64,000 bases of DNA from Cololabis saira (lineage: Eukaryota; Chordata; Actinopteri; Beloniformes; Belonidae), in NCBI RefSeq assembly GCF_033807715.1, contig NC_084590.1:3262501-3326500 (forward strand). Reading direction: 5' to 3'. How positions within the stretch are numbered: the stretch's first letter is position 1; every line of letters starts with the position of its first letter. Of the stretch, positions 48,805-63,350 are shown one piece after another. Both the position numbers and the translations under genes were made by a program. The notes beneath the pieces are model-generated. The model worked only from the letters and a program-made list of their open reading frames with translations, had not been told where the DNA came from and did no database searches.

Positions 48805-51800
48805 AAGTAGGAATAAAAAACATATATTACTGTCTAAAATAAAGGAATAAAAAACATATACTACTGTCTAAAGTAAAGGAATAAAAAACATATACTACTG
48901 TCTAAAGTAGGAATAAAAAACATATATTACTGTCTAAAATAAAGGAATAAAAAACATATATTACTGTCTAAAGTAGGAATAAAAAACATATATTACTGTC
49001 TAAAGTAGGAATAAAAAACATATATTACTGTCTAAAATAGGAATAAAAAACATATATTACTGTCTAAAATAAAGGAATAAAAAACATATATTACTGTCTA
49101 AAGTAAAGGAATAAAAAACATATATTACTGTCTAAAATAAAGGAATAAAAAACATATATTACTGTCTAAAGTAGGAATAAAAAACATATACTACTGTCTA
49201 AAGTAGGAATAAAAAACATATATTACTGTCTAAAGTAGGAATAAAAAACATATACTACTGTCTAAAGTAGGAATAAAAAACATATACTACTGTCTAAAGT
49301 AGGAATAAAAAACATATACTACTGTCTAAAGTAGGAATAAAAAACATATACTACTGTCTAAAGTAGGAATAAAAAACATATATTACTGTCTAAAGTAGGA
49401 ATAAAAAACATATATTACTGTCTAAAATAAAGGAATAAAAAACATATATTACTGTCTAAAGTAGGAATAAAAAACATATATTACTGTCTAAAATAAAGGA
49501 ATAAAAAACATATATTACTGTCTAAAGTAAAGGAATAAAAAAGATATACTACTGTCTAAAGTAGGAAGAAAAAACATATATTACTGTCTAAAGTAGGAAT
49601 AAAAAACATATACTACTGTCTAAAGTAGGAATAAAAAACATATACTACTGTCTAAAGTAGGAATAAAAAACATACTACTGTCTAAAATAAAGGAATAAAA
49701 AACATATATTACTGTCTAAAGTAGGAAAAAACATATACTACTGTCTAAAGTAGGAATAAAAAACATATATTACTGTCTAAAGTAGGAATAAAAAACATAT
49801 ACTACTGTCTAAAATAAAGGAATAAAAAACATATACTACTGTCTAAAGTAGGAATAAAAAACATATACTACTGTCTAAAGTAGGAATAAAAAACATATAC
49901 TACTGTCTAAAGTAGGAATAAAAAACATATACTACTGTCTAAAGGGAGGAATAAAATACTTTTACTACTGTCTAAAGTAGGAATAAAAAACATATACTAC
50001 TGTCTAAAGTAAAGGAATAAAAAACATATATTACTGTCTAAAATAAAGGAATAAAAAACATATACTACTGTCTAAAGTAGGAATAAAAAACATATATCAC
50101 TGTCTAAAGTAGGAATAAAAAACATATATTACTGTCTAAAGTAGGAATAAAAAACATATACTACTGTCTAAAGTAGGAATAAAAAACATATACTACTGTC
50201 TAAAGTAGGAATAAAAAACATATATTACTGTCTAAAGTAGGAATAAAAAACATTACTGTCTAAAATAAAGGAATAAAATACTTTTACTACTGTCTAAAAT
50301 AAAGGAATAAAAAACATATATTACTGTCTAAAGTAGGAATAAAAAACATATATTACTGTCTAAAGTAGGAATAAAAAACATATACTACTGTCTAAAGTAG
50401 GAATAAAAAACATATATTACTGTCTAAAGTAGGAATAAAAAACATATATTACTGTCTAAAATAAAGGAATAAAAAACATATACTACTGTCTAAAGTAAAG
50501 GAATAAAAAACATATACTACTGTCTTAAGTAAAGGAATAAAAAACATATACTACTGTCTAAAGTAAAGGAATAAAAAACATATACTACTGTCTAAAGTAG
50601 GAATAAAAAACATATATTACTGTCTAAAGTAGGAATAAAAAACATATACTACTGTCTAAAGTAGGAATAAAAAACATATAATACTGTCTAAAATAAAGGA
50701 ATAAAAAACATATATTACTGTCTAAAGTAGGAATAAAAAACATATATTACTGTCTAAAGTAGGAATAAAAAACATATTACTGTCTAAAATAAAGGAATAA
50801 AAAACATATACTACTGTCTAAAGTAAAGGAATAAAAAACATATACTACTAAAGTAAAGGAATAAAAAACATATACTACTGTCTAAAGTAGGAATAAAAAA
50901 CATATATTACTGTCTAAAGTAGGAATAAAAAACATATATTACTGTCTAAAATAAAGGAATAAAAAACATATACTACTGTCTAAAGTAAAGGAATAAAAAA
51001 CATATACTACTGTCTAAAGTAAAGGAATAAAAAACATATACTACTGTCTAAAGTAGGAATAAAAAACATATATTACTGTCTAAAGTAGGAATAAAAAACA
51101 TATATTACTGTCTAAAGTAGGAATAAAAAACATATATTACTGTCTAAAGTAGGAATAAAAAACATATACTACTGTCTAAAGTAGGAATAAAAAACATATA
51201 CTACTGTCTAAAGTAGGAATAAAAAACATATATTACTGTCTAAAGTAGGAATAAAAAACATATATTACTGTCTAAAGTAGGAATAAAAAACATATATTAC
51301 TGTCTAAAGTAGGAATAAAAAACATATACTACTGTCTAAAGTAGGAATAAAAAACATATTACTGTCTAAAATAAAGGAATAAAAAACATATATTACTGTC
51401 TAAAGTAAGAAAAAACATATACTACTGTCTAAAGTAAAGGAATAAAAAACATATACTACTGTCTAAAGTAAAGGAATAAAAAACATATACTACTGTCTAA
51501 AGTAGGAATAAAAAACATATATTACTGTCTAAAGTAGGAATAAAAAACATATATTACTGTCTAAAGTAGGAATAAAAAACATATATCACTGTCTAAAGTA
51601 GGAATAAAAAACATATATTACTGTCTAAAGTAAAGGAATAAAAAACATATATTACTGTCTAAAGTAGGAATAAAAAACATATATTACTGTCTAAAGTAAA
51701 GGAATAAAAAACATATATTACTGTCTAAAGTAGGAATAAAAAACATATACTACTGTCTAAAGTAGGAATAAAAAACATATACTACTGTCTAAAGTAAAGG

Positions 51801-52969
51801 AATAAAAAACATATACTACTGTCTAAAGTAAAGGAATAAAAAACATATACTACTGTCTAAAGTAGGAATAAAAAACATATATTACTGTCTAAAGTAGGAA
51901 TAAAAAACATATACTACTGTCTAAAGTAGGAATAAAAAACACATACTACTGTCTAAAGTAAAGGAATAAAAAACATATTCTATTGTCTAAAGTAGGAATA
52001 AAAAACATATATTACTGTCTAAAGTAAAGGAATAAAAAACATATACTACTGTCTAAAGTAGGAATAAAAAACATATATTACTGTCTAAAGTAAAGGAATA
52101 AAAAACATATATTACTGTCTAAAATAAAGGAATAAAAAACATACTACTGTCTAAAGTAAAGGAATAAAAAACATATATTACTGTCTAAAGTAAAGGAATA
52201 AAAAACATATTACTGTCTAAAGTAGGAATAAAAAACATATATTACTGTCTAAAGTAAAGGAATAAAAAACATATACTACTGTCTAAAGTAAGAAATAAAA
52301 AACATATACTACTGTCTAAAGTAAGAAATAAAAAACATATATTACTGTCTAAAGTAAAGGAATAAAAAACATATTACTGTCTAAAGTAGAAATAAAAAAC
52401 ATATTACTGTCTAAAGTAGGAATAAAAAACATATATTACTGTCTAAAGTAGGAATAAAAAACATATATTACTGTCTAAAGTAGGAATAAAAAACATATAT
52501 TACTGTCTAAAGTAGGAATAAAAAACATATATTACTGTCTAAAGTAGGAATAAAAAACATATATTACTGTCTAAAATAAAGGAATAAAAAACATATATTA
52601 CTGTCTAAAGTAAAGGAATAAAAAACATATACTACTGTCTAAAGTAGGAATAAAAAACATATATTACTGTCTAAAGTAAAGGAATAAAAAACATATACTA
52701 CTGTCTAAAGTAAAGGAATAAAAAACATATACTACTGTCTAAAGTAGGAATAAAAAACATATATTACTGTCTAAAGGGAGGAATAAAATACTTTTACTAC
52801 TGTCTAAAGTAAAGGAATAAAAAACATATACTACTGTCTAAAGGGAGGAATAAAATACTTTTACTACTGTCTAAAGTAAAGGAATAAAAAACATATATTA
52901 CTGTCTAAAGTAGGAATAAAAAACATATATTACTGTCTAAAGTAAAGGAATAAAAAACATATATTACTG

Positions 52970-54261
52970 TCTAAAATAAAGGAATAAAAAACATATATTA
53001 CTGTCCAAAGTAGGAGTAAAAAACATTTATTACTGTCTAAAGGGAGGAATAAAATACTTTTACTACTGTCTAAAGTAAAGGAATAAAAAACATATACTAC
53101 TGTCTAAAGGGAGGAATAAAATACTTTTACTACTGTCTAAAGTAAAGGAATAAAAAACATATATTACTGTCTAAAGTAGGAATAAAAAACATATATTACT
53201 GTCTAAAGTAAAGGAATAAAAAACATATACTACTGTCTAAAATAAAGGAATAAAAAACATACATTACTGTCTAAAGTAGGAATAAAAACATATATTACTG
53301 TCTAAAGTAGGAATAAAAAACATATACTACTGTCTAAAGTAGGAATAAAAAACATATATTACTGTCTAAAGTAGGAATAAAAAACATATATTACTGTCTA
53401 AAATAAAGGAATAAAAAACATATACTACTGTCTAAAGTAGGAATAAAAAACATATACTACTGTCTAAAGTAAAGGAATAAAAAACATATACTACTGTCTA
53501 AAGTAGGAATAAAAAACATATACTACTGTCTAAAGTAAAGGAATAAAAAACATATATTACTGTCTAAAGTAAAGGAATAAAAAACATATTACTGTCTAAA
53601 GTAGGAATAAAAAACATATATTACTGTCTAAAGTAGGAATAAAAAACATATATTACTGTCTAAAATAAAGGAATAAAAAACATATACTACTGTCTAAAGT
53701 AGGAATAAAAAACATATATTACTGTCTAAAGTAAAGGAATAAAAAACATATACTACTGTCTAAAGTAGGAATAAAAAACATATATTACTGTCTAAAATAA
53801 AGGAATAAAAAACATATATTACTGTCCAAAGTAGGAGTAAAAAACATTTATTACTGTCTAAAGGGAGGAATAAAATACTTTTACTACTGTCTAAAGTAAA
53901 GGAATAAAAAACATATACTACTGTCTAAAGGGAGGAATAAAATACTTTTACTACTGTCTAAAGTAAAGGAATAAAAAACATATATTACTGTCTAAAGTAG
54001 GAATAAAAAACATATATTACTGTCTAAAGTAAAGGAATAAAAAACATATACTACTGTCTAAAATAAAGGAATAAAAAACATACATTACTGTCTAAAGTAG
54101 GAATAAAAACATATATTACTGTCTAAAGTAGGAATAAAAAACATATACTACTGTCTAAAGTAGGAATAAAAAACATATATTACTGTCTAAAGTAGGAATA
54201 AAAAACATATATTACTGTCTAAAATAAAGGAATAAAAAACATATACTACTGTCTAAAGTAG
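52970..54261. repeat. Higher-order duplication, 821-bp offset
   Basis: GTCCAAAGTAGGAGTAAA units (from CTGTCC at 53001 and 53822) and ACATACATTACT units (near 53261 and 54082) are each 821 bp apart, with the same pair of GGGAGG units between. A third partial copy, with ACATACATTACT at 55191, follows. Confidence 0.8.
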
Positions 54262-57200
54262 GAATAAAAAACATATATTACTGTCTAAAGTAGGAATAAA
54301 AAACATATATTACTGTCTAAAGTAGGAATAAAAAACATATATCACTGTCTAAAGTAGGAATAAAAAACATATATTACTGTCTAAAGTAAAGGAATAAAAA
54401 ACATATATTACTGTCTAAAGTAAAGGAATAAAAAACATATATTACTGTCTAAAGTAGGAATAAAAAACATATACTACTGTCTAAAGTAGGAATAAAAAAC
54501 ATATACTACTGTCTAAAGTAAAGGAATAAAAAACATATACTACTGTCTAAAGTAAAGGAATAAAAAACATATACTACTGTCTAAAGTAGGAATAAAAAAC
54601 ATATATTACTGTCTAAAGTAGGAATAAAAAACATATACTACTGTCTAAAGTAGGAATAAAAAACACATACTACTGTCTAAAGTAAAGGAATAAAAAACAT
54701 ATTCTATTGTCTAAAGTAGGAATAAAAAACATACTACTGTCTAAAGTAAAGGAATAAAAAACATATATTACTGTCTAAAATAAAGGAATAAAAAACATAT
54801 ACTACTGTCTAAAGTAAAGGAATAAAAAACATATATTACTGTCTAAAGTAAAGGAATAAAAAACATATTACTGTCTAAAGTAGGAATAAAAAACATATAT
54901 TACTGTCTAAAGTAAAGGAATAAAAAACATATACTACTGTCTAAAGTAAGAAATAAAAAACATATACTACTGTCTAAAGTAAGAAATAAAAAACATATAT
55001 TACTGTCTAAAGTAAAGGAATAAAAAACATATTACTGTCTAAAGTAGGAATAAAAAACATATTACTGTCTAAAGTAGGAATAAAAAACATATATTACTGT
55101 CTAAAGTAGGAATAAAAAACATATATTACTGTCTAAAGTAAAGGAATAAAAAACATATACTACTGTCTAAAATAAAGGAATAAAAAACATACATTACTGT
55201 CTAAAGTAGGAATAAAAACATATATTACTGTCTAAAGTAGGAATAAAAAACATATACTACTGTCTAAAGTAGGAATAAAAAACATATATTACTGTCTAAA
55301 GTAGGAATAAAAAACATATATTACTGTCTAAAATAAAGGAATAAAAAACATATACTACTGTCTAAAGTAGGAATAAAAAACATATACTACTGTCTAAAGT
55401 AAAGGAATAAAAAACATATACTACTGTCTAAAGTAGGAATAAAAAATATATACTACTGTCTAAAGTAAAGGAATAAAAAACATATATTACTGTCTAAAAT
55501 AAAGGAATAAAAAACATATACTACTGTCTAAAGTAAGAAATAAAAAACATATTACTGTCTAAAATAAAGGAGTAAAAAACATTTATTACTGTCTAAAGGG
55601 AGGAATAAAATACTTTTACTACTGTCTAAAGTAAAGGAATAAAAAACATATACTACTGTCTAAAGGGAGGAATAAAATACTTTTACTACTGTCTAAAGTA
55701 AAGGAATAAAAAACATATATTACTGTCTAAAGTAGGAATAAAAAACATATATTACTGTCTAAAGTAAAGGAATAAAAAACATATATTACTGTCTAAAGTA
55801 AAGGAATAAAAAACATATATTACTGTCTAAAGTAGGAATAAAAAACATATACTACTGTCTAAAGTAGGAATAAAAAACATACATTACTGTCTAAAGTAAA
55901 GGAATAAAAAACATATACTACTGTCTAAAATAAAGGAATAAAAAACATACATTACTGTCTAAAGTAGGAATAAAAAACATATACTACTGTCTAAAATAAA
56001 GGAATAAAAAACATATACTACTGTCTAAAGTAGGAATAAAAAACATACTACTGTCTAAAGTAGGAATAAAAAACATATATCACTGTCTAAAGTAGGAATA
56101 AAAAACATATATTACTGTCTAAAGTAGGAATAAAAAACATATATTACTGTCTAAAGTAAAGGAATAAAAAACATATACTACTGTCTAAAATAAAGGAATA
56201 AAAAACATACATTACTGTCTAAAGTAGGAATAAAAAACATATACTACTGTCTAAAATAAAGGAATAAAAAACATATACTACTGTCTAAAGTAGGAATAAA
56301 AAACATATACTACTGTCTAAAGTAGGAATAAAAAACATATTACTGTCTAAAGTAGGAATAAAAAACATATATTACTGTCTAAAATAAAGGAATAAAAAAC
56401 ATATATTACTGTCTAAAGTAAAGGAATAAAAAAGATATACTACTGTCTAAAGTAGGAAGAAAAAACATATATTACTGTCTAAAGTAAAGGAATAAAAAAC
56501 ATATATTACTGTCTAAAGTAGGAATAAAAAACATATATTACTGTCTAAAGTAGGAATAAAAAACATATACTACTGTCTAAAGTAGGAATAAAAAACATAT
56601 ACTACTGTCTAAAGTAGGAATAAAAAACATATACTACTGTCTAAAGTAGGAATAAAAAACATATACTACTGTCTAAAGTAGGAATAAAAAACATATACTA
56701 CTGTCTAAAGTAGGAATAAAAAACATATATTACTGTCTAAAGTAGGAATAAAAAACATATACTACTGTCTAAAGTAGGAATAAAAAACATATACTACTGT
56801 CTAAAGTAGGAATAAAAAACATATACTACTGTCTAAAGTAGGAATAAAAAACATATACTACTGTCTAAAGTAGGAATAAAAAACATATACTACTGTCTAA
56901 AGTAGGAATAAAAAACATATATTACTGTCTAAAGTAGGAATAAAAAACATATACTACTGTCTAAAGTAGGAATAAAAAACATATACTACTGTCTAAAATA
57001 AAGGAATAAAAAACATATACTACTGTCTAAAGTAGGAATAAAAAACATATATTACTGTCTAAAGTAGGAATAAAAAACATATACTACTGTCTAAAGGGAG
57101 GAATAAAATACTTTTACTACTGTCTAAAGTAGGAATAAAAAACATATACTACTGTCTAAAGGGAGGAATAAAATACTTTTACTACTGTCTAAAGTAGGAA

Positions 57201-59979
57201 TAAAAAACATATACTACTGTCTAAAGTAAAGGAATAAAAAACATATACTACTGTCTAAAGTAGGAATAAAAAACATATATTACTGTCTAAAGTAGGAATA
57301 AAAAACATATATTACTGTCTAAAATAAAGGAATAAAAAACATATACTACTGTCTAAAGTAGGAATAAAAAACATATACTACTGTCTAAAGTAGGAATAAA
57401 AAACATATATTACTGTCTAAAGTAGGAATAAAAAACATATACTACTGTCTAAAGTAGGAATAAAAAACATATACTACTGTCTAAAGTAGGAATAAAAAAC
57501 ATATACTACTGTCTAAAGGGAGGAATAAAATACTTTTACTACTGTCTAAAGTAAAGGAATAAAAAACATATATTACTGTCTAAAATAAAGGAATAAAAAA
57601 CATATACTACTGTCTAAAGTAGGAATAAAAAACATATACTACTGTCTAAAGTAGGAATAAAAAACATATACTACTGTCTAAAGTAAAGGAATAAAAAACA
57701 TATACTACTGTCTAAAGTAGGAATAAAAAACATATATCACTGTCTAAAGTAGGAATAAAAAACATATATTACTGTCTAAAGTAGGAATAAAAAACATATA
57801 CTACTGTCTAAAGTAGGAATAAAAAACATATACTACTGTCTAAAGTAGGAATAAAAAACATTACTGTCTAAAATAAAGGAATAAAATACTTTTACTACTG
57901 TCTAAAATAAAGGAATAAAAAACATATATTACTGTCTAAAGTAGGAATAAAAAACATATACTACTGTCTAAAGTAGGAATAAAAAACATATATTACTGTC
58001 TAAAGTAGGAATAAAAAACATATATTACTGTCTAAAATAAAGGAATAAAAAACATATACTACTGTCTAAAGTAAAGGAATAAAAAACATATACTACTGTC
58101 TTAAGTAAAGGAATAAAAAACATATACTACTGTCTAAAGTAGGAATAAAAAACATATACTACTGTCTAAAGTAGGAATAAAAAACATATATTACTGTCTA
58201 AAATAAAGGAATAAAAAACATATACTACTGTCTAAAGTAAAGGAATAAAAAACATATACTACTGTCTTAAGTAAAGGAATAAAAAACATATATTACTGTC
58301 TAAAGTAGGAATAAAAAACATATACTACTGTCTAAAGTAGGAATAAAAAACATATACTACTGTCTAAAGTAGGAATAAAAAACATATATTACTGTCTAAA
58401 GTAGGAATAAAAAACATATATTACTGTCTAAAATAAAGGAATAAAAAACATATATTACTGTCTAAAGTAGGAATAAAAAACATATACTACTGTCTAAAGT
58501 AGGAATAAAAAACATATATTACTGTCTAAAGTAGGAATAAAAAACATATACTACTGTCTAAAGTAAAGGAATAAAAAACATATACTACTGTCTAAAGTAG
58601 GAATAAAAAACATATATTACTGTCTAAAGTAGGAATAAAAAACATATATTACTGTCTAAAGTAGGAATAAAAAACATATATTACTGTCTAAAGTAGGAAT
58701 AAAAAACATATACTACTGTCTAAAGTAGGAATAAAAAACATATATTACTGTCTAAAGTAGGAATAAAAAACATATATTACTGTCTAAAGTAGGAATAAAA
58801 AACATATACTACTGTCTAAAGTAAAGGAATAAAAAACATATATTACTGTCTAAAGTAAAGGAATAAAAAACATATACTACTGTCTAAAGTAAAGGAATAA
58901 AAAACATATATTACTGTCTAAAGTAGGAATAAAAAACATATATTACTGTCTAAAGTAGGAATAAAAAACATATATTACTGTCTAAAATAAAGGAATAAAA
59001 AACATATTACTGTCTAAAGTAGGAATAAAAAACATATATTACTGTCTAAAGTAGGAATAAAAAACATATATTACTGTCTAAAGTAGGAATAAAAAACATA
59101 TATTACTGTCTAAAGTAGGAATAAAAAACATATATTACTGTCTAAAGTAAAGGAATAAAAAACATATATTACTGTCTAAAGTAGGAATAAAAAACATATA
59201 TTACTGTCTAAAGTAGGAATAAAAAACATATATTACTGTCTAAAGTAGGAATAAAAAACATATACTACTGTCTAAAGTAGGAATAAAAAACATATATTAC
59301 TGTCTAAAGTAAAGGAATAAAAAACATATACTACTGTCTAAAGTAAAGGAATAAAAAACATATTCTATTGTCTAAAGTAGGAATAAAAAACATATATTAC
59401 TGTCTAAAATAAAGGAATAAAAAACATATATTACTGTCTAAAGTAAGAAAAAACATATACTACTGTCTAAAGTAAAGGAATAAAAAACATATACTACTGT
59501 CTAAAGTAAAGGAATAAAAAACATATACTACTGTCTAAAGTAGGAATAAAAAACATATATTACTGTCTAAAGTAAAGGAATAAAAAACATATATTACTGT
59601 CTAAAATAAAGGAATAAAAAACATATACTACTGTCTAAAGTAAAGGAATAAAAAACATATATTACTGTCTAAAGTAAAGGAATAAAAAACATATACTACT
59701 GTCTAAAGTAGGAATAAAAAACATATATTACTGTCTAAAGTAAAGGAATAAAAAACATATATTACTGTCTAAAATAAAGGAATAAAAAACATATATTACT
59801 GTCTAAAGTAGGAATAAAAAACATATATTACTGTCTAAAGTAGGAATAAAAAACATATATTACTGTCTAAAGTAGGAATAAAAAACATATATTACTGTCT
59901 AAAGTAGGAATAAAAAACATATATTACTGTCTAAAGTAGGAATAAAAAACATATATTACTGTCTAAAGTAGGAATAAAA

Positions 59980-62900
59980 AACATATACTACTGTCTAAAG
60001 TAAAGGAATAAAAAACATATACTACTGTCTAAAGTAAAGGAATAAAAAACATATACTACTGTCTAAAGTAAAGGAATAAAAAACATATATTACTGTCTAA
60101 AGTAGGAATAAAAAACATATATTACTGTCTAAAATAAAGGAATAAAAAACATATTACTGTCTAAAGTAGGAATAAAAAACATATATTACTGTCTAAAGTA
60201 GGAATAAAAAACATATATTACTGTCTAAAGTAGGAATAAAAAACATATATTACTGTCTAAAGTAGGAATAAAAAACATATATTACTGTCTAAAGTAGGAA
60301 TAAAAAACATATATTACTGTCTAAAGTAGGAATAAAAAACATATATTACTGTCTAAAGTAGGAATAAAAAACATATACTACTGTCTAAAGTAAAGGAATA
60401 AAAAACATATACTACTGTCTAAAGTAAAGGAATAAAAAACATATACTACTGTCTAAAGTAAAGGAATAAAAAACATATATTACTGTCTAAAGTAGGAATA
60501 AAAAACATATATTACTGTCTAAAGTAGGAATAAAAAACATATATTACTGTCTAAAATAAAGGAATAAAAAACATATTACTGTCTAAAGTAGGAATAAAAA
60601 ACATATATTACTGTCTAAAGTAGGAATAAAAAACATATATTACTGTCTAAAGTAGGAATAAAAAACATATACTACTGTCTAAAGTAGGAATAAAAAACAT
60701 ATACTACTGTCTAAAGTAAAGGAATAAAAAACATATACTACTGTCTAAAGTAGGAATAAAAAACATATATTACTGTCTAAAGTAGGAATAAAAAACATAT
60801 ATTACTGTCTAAAGTAGGAATAAAAAACATATATTACTGTCTAAAGTAGGAATAAAAAACATATATTACTGTCTAAAGTAGGAATAAAAAACATATATTA
60901 CTGTCTAAAGTAGGAATAAAAAACATATACTACTGTCTAAAGTAGGAATAAAAAACATATATTACTGTCTAAAGTAAAGGAATAAAAAACATATATTACT
61001 GTCTAAAGTAGGAATAAAAAACATATATTACTGTCTAAAGTAGGAATAAAAAACATATATTACTGTCTAAAATAAAGGAATAAAAAACATATTACTGTCT
61101 AAAGTAGGAATAAAAAACATATATTACTGTCTAAAGTAGGAATAAAAAACATATATTACTGTCTAAAGTAGGAATAAAAAACATATATTACTGTCTAAAG
61201 TAGGAATAAAAAACATATATTACTGTCTAAAGTAGGAATAAAAAACATATATTACTGTCTAAAGTAGGAATAAAAAACATATATTACTGTCTAAAGTAGG
61301 AATAAAAAACATATACTACTGTCTAAAGTAAAGGAATAAAAAACATATACTACTGTCTAAAGTAAAGGAATAAAAAACATATACTACTGTCTAAAGTAAA
61401 GGAATAAAAAACATATATTACTGTCTAAAGTAGGAATAAAAAACATATATTACTGTCTAAAGTAGGAATAAAAAACATATATTACTGTCTAAAATAAAGG
61501 AATAAAAAACATATTACTGTCTAAAGTAGGAATAAAAAACATATATTACTGTCTAAAGTAGGAATAAAAAACATATATTACTGTCTAAAGTAGGAATAAA
61601 AAACATATACTACTGTCTAAAGTAGGAATAAAAAACATATACTACTGTCTAAAGTAAAGGAATAAAAAACATATACTACTGTCTAAAGTAGGAATAAAAA
61701 ACATATATTACTGTCTAAAGTAGGAATAAAAAACATATATTACTGTCTAAAGTAGGAATAAAAAACATATATTACTGTCTAAAGTAGGAATAAAAAACAT
61801 ATATTACTGTCTAAAGTAGGAATAAAAAACATATATTACTGTCTAAAGTAGGAATAAAAAACATATATTACTGTCTAAAGTAGGAATAAAAAACATATAT
61901 TACTGTCTAAAGTAGGAATAAAAAACATATATTACTGTCTAAAGTAGGAATAAAAAACATATACTACTGTCTAAAGTAAAGGAATAAAAAACATATACTA
62001 CTGTCTAAAGTAAAGGAATAAAAAACATATACTACTGTCTAAAGTAAAGGAATAAAAAACATATATTACTGTCTAAAGTAGGAATAAAAAACATATATTA
62101 CTGTCTAAAGTAGGAATAAAAAACATATATTACTGTCTAAAATAAAGGAATAAAAAACATATTACTGTCTAAAGTAAAGGAATAAAAAACATATATTACT
62201 GTCTAAAGTAGGAATAAAAAACATATACTACTGTCTAAAGTAAAGGAATAAAAAACATATACTACTGTCTTAAGTAAAGGAATAAAAAACATATACTACT
62301 GTCTAAAGTAAAGGAATAAAAAACATATACTACTGTCTAAAGTAGGAATAAAAAACATATATTACTGTCTAAAGTAGGAATAAAAAACATATACTACTGT
62401 CTAAAGTAGGAATAAAAAACATATACTACTGTCTAAAGTAGGAATAAAAAACATATATTACTGTCTAAAGTAGGAATAAAAAACATATATTACTGTCTAA
62501 AATAAAGGAATAAAAAACATATATTACTGTCTAAAGTAGGAATAAAAAACATATACTACTGTCTAAAGTAGGAATAAAAAACATATATTACTGTCTAAAG
62601 TAGGAATAAAAAACATATATTACTGTCTAAAGTAGGAATAAAAAACATATATTACTGTCTAAAATAAAGGAATAAAAAACATATATTACTGTCTAAAATA
62701 AAGGAATAAAAAACATATACTACTGTCTAAAGTAAAGGAATAAAAAACATATACTACTGTCTAAAGTAGGAATAAAAAACATATATTACTGTCTAAAGTA
62801 GGAATAAAAAACATATATTACTGTCTAAAGTAGGAATAAAAAACATATATTACTGTCTAAAGTAGGAATAAAAAACATATATTACTGTCTAAAGTAGGAA

Positions 62901-63350
62901 TAAAAAACATATATTACTGTCTAAAGTAGGAATAAAAAACATATACTACTGTCTAAAGTAAAGGAATAAAAAACATATACTACTGTCTAAAGTAAAGGAA
63001 TAAAAAACATATACTACTGTCTAAAGTAAAGGAATAAAAAACATATATTACTGTCTAAAGTAGGAATAAAAAACATATATTACTGTCTAAAGTAGGAATA
63101 AAAAACATATATTACTGTCTAAAATAAAGGAATAAAAAACATATTACTGTCTAAAGTAGGAATAAAAAACATATATTACTGTCTAAAGTAGGAATAAAAA
63201 ACATATATTACTGTCTAAAGTAGGAATAAAAAACATATATTACTGTCTAAAGTAGGAATAAAAAACATATATTACTGTCTAAAATAAAGGAATAAAAAAC
63301 ATATTACTGTCTAAAGTAGGAATAAAAAACATATATTACTGTCTAAAGTA
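59980..63350. repeat. Higher-order cassettes in the uniform right end
   Basis: A cassette of three to four 34-bp TAAAGG units carrying ATATACTACT, then TAGG units, then one AAAATAAAGG unit and one 30-bp ACATATTACT unit, recurs starting near 59985, 60361, 61300, 61955 and 62940. Cassette length varies from about 0.4 to 1 kb through the number of plain TAGG units. Confidence 0.65.
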
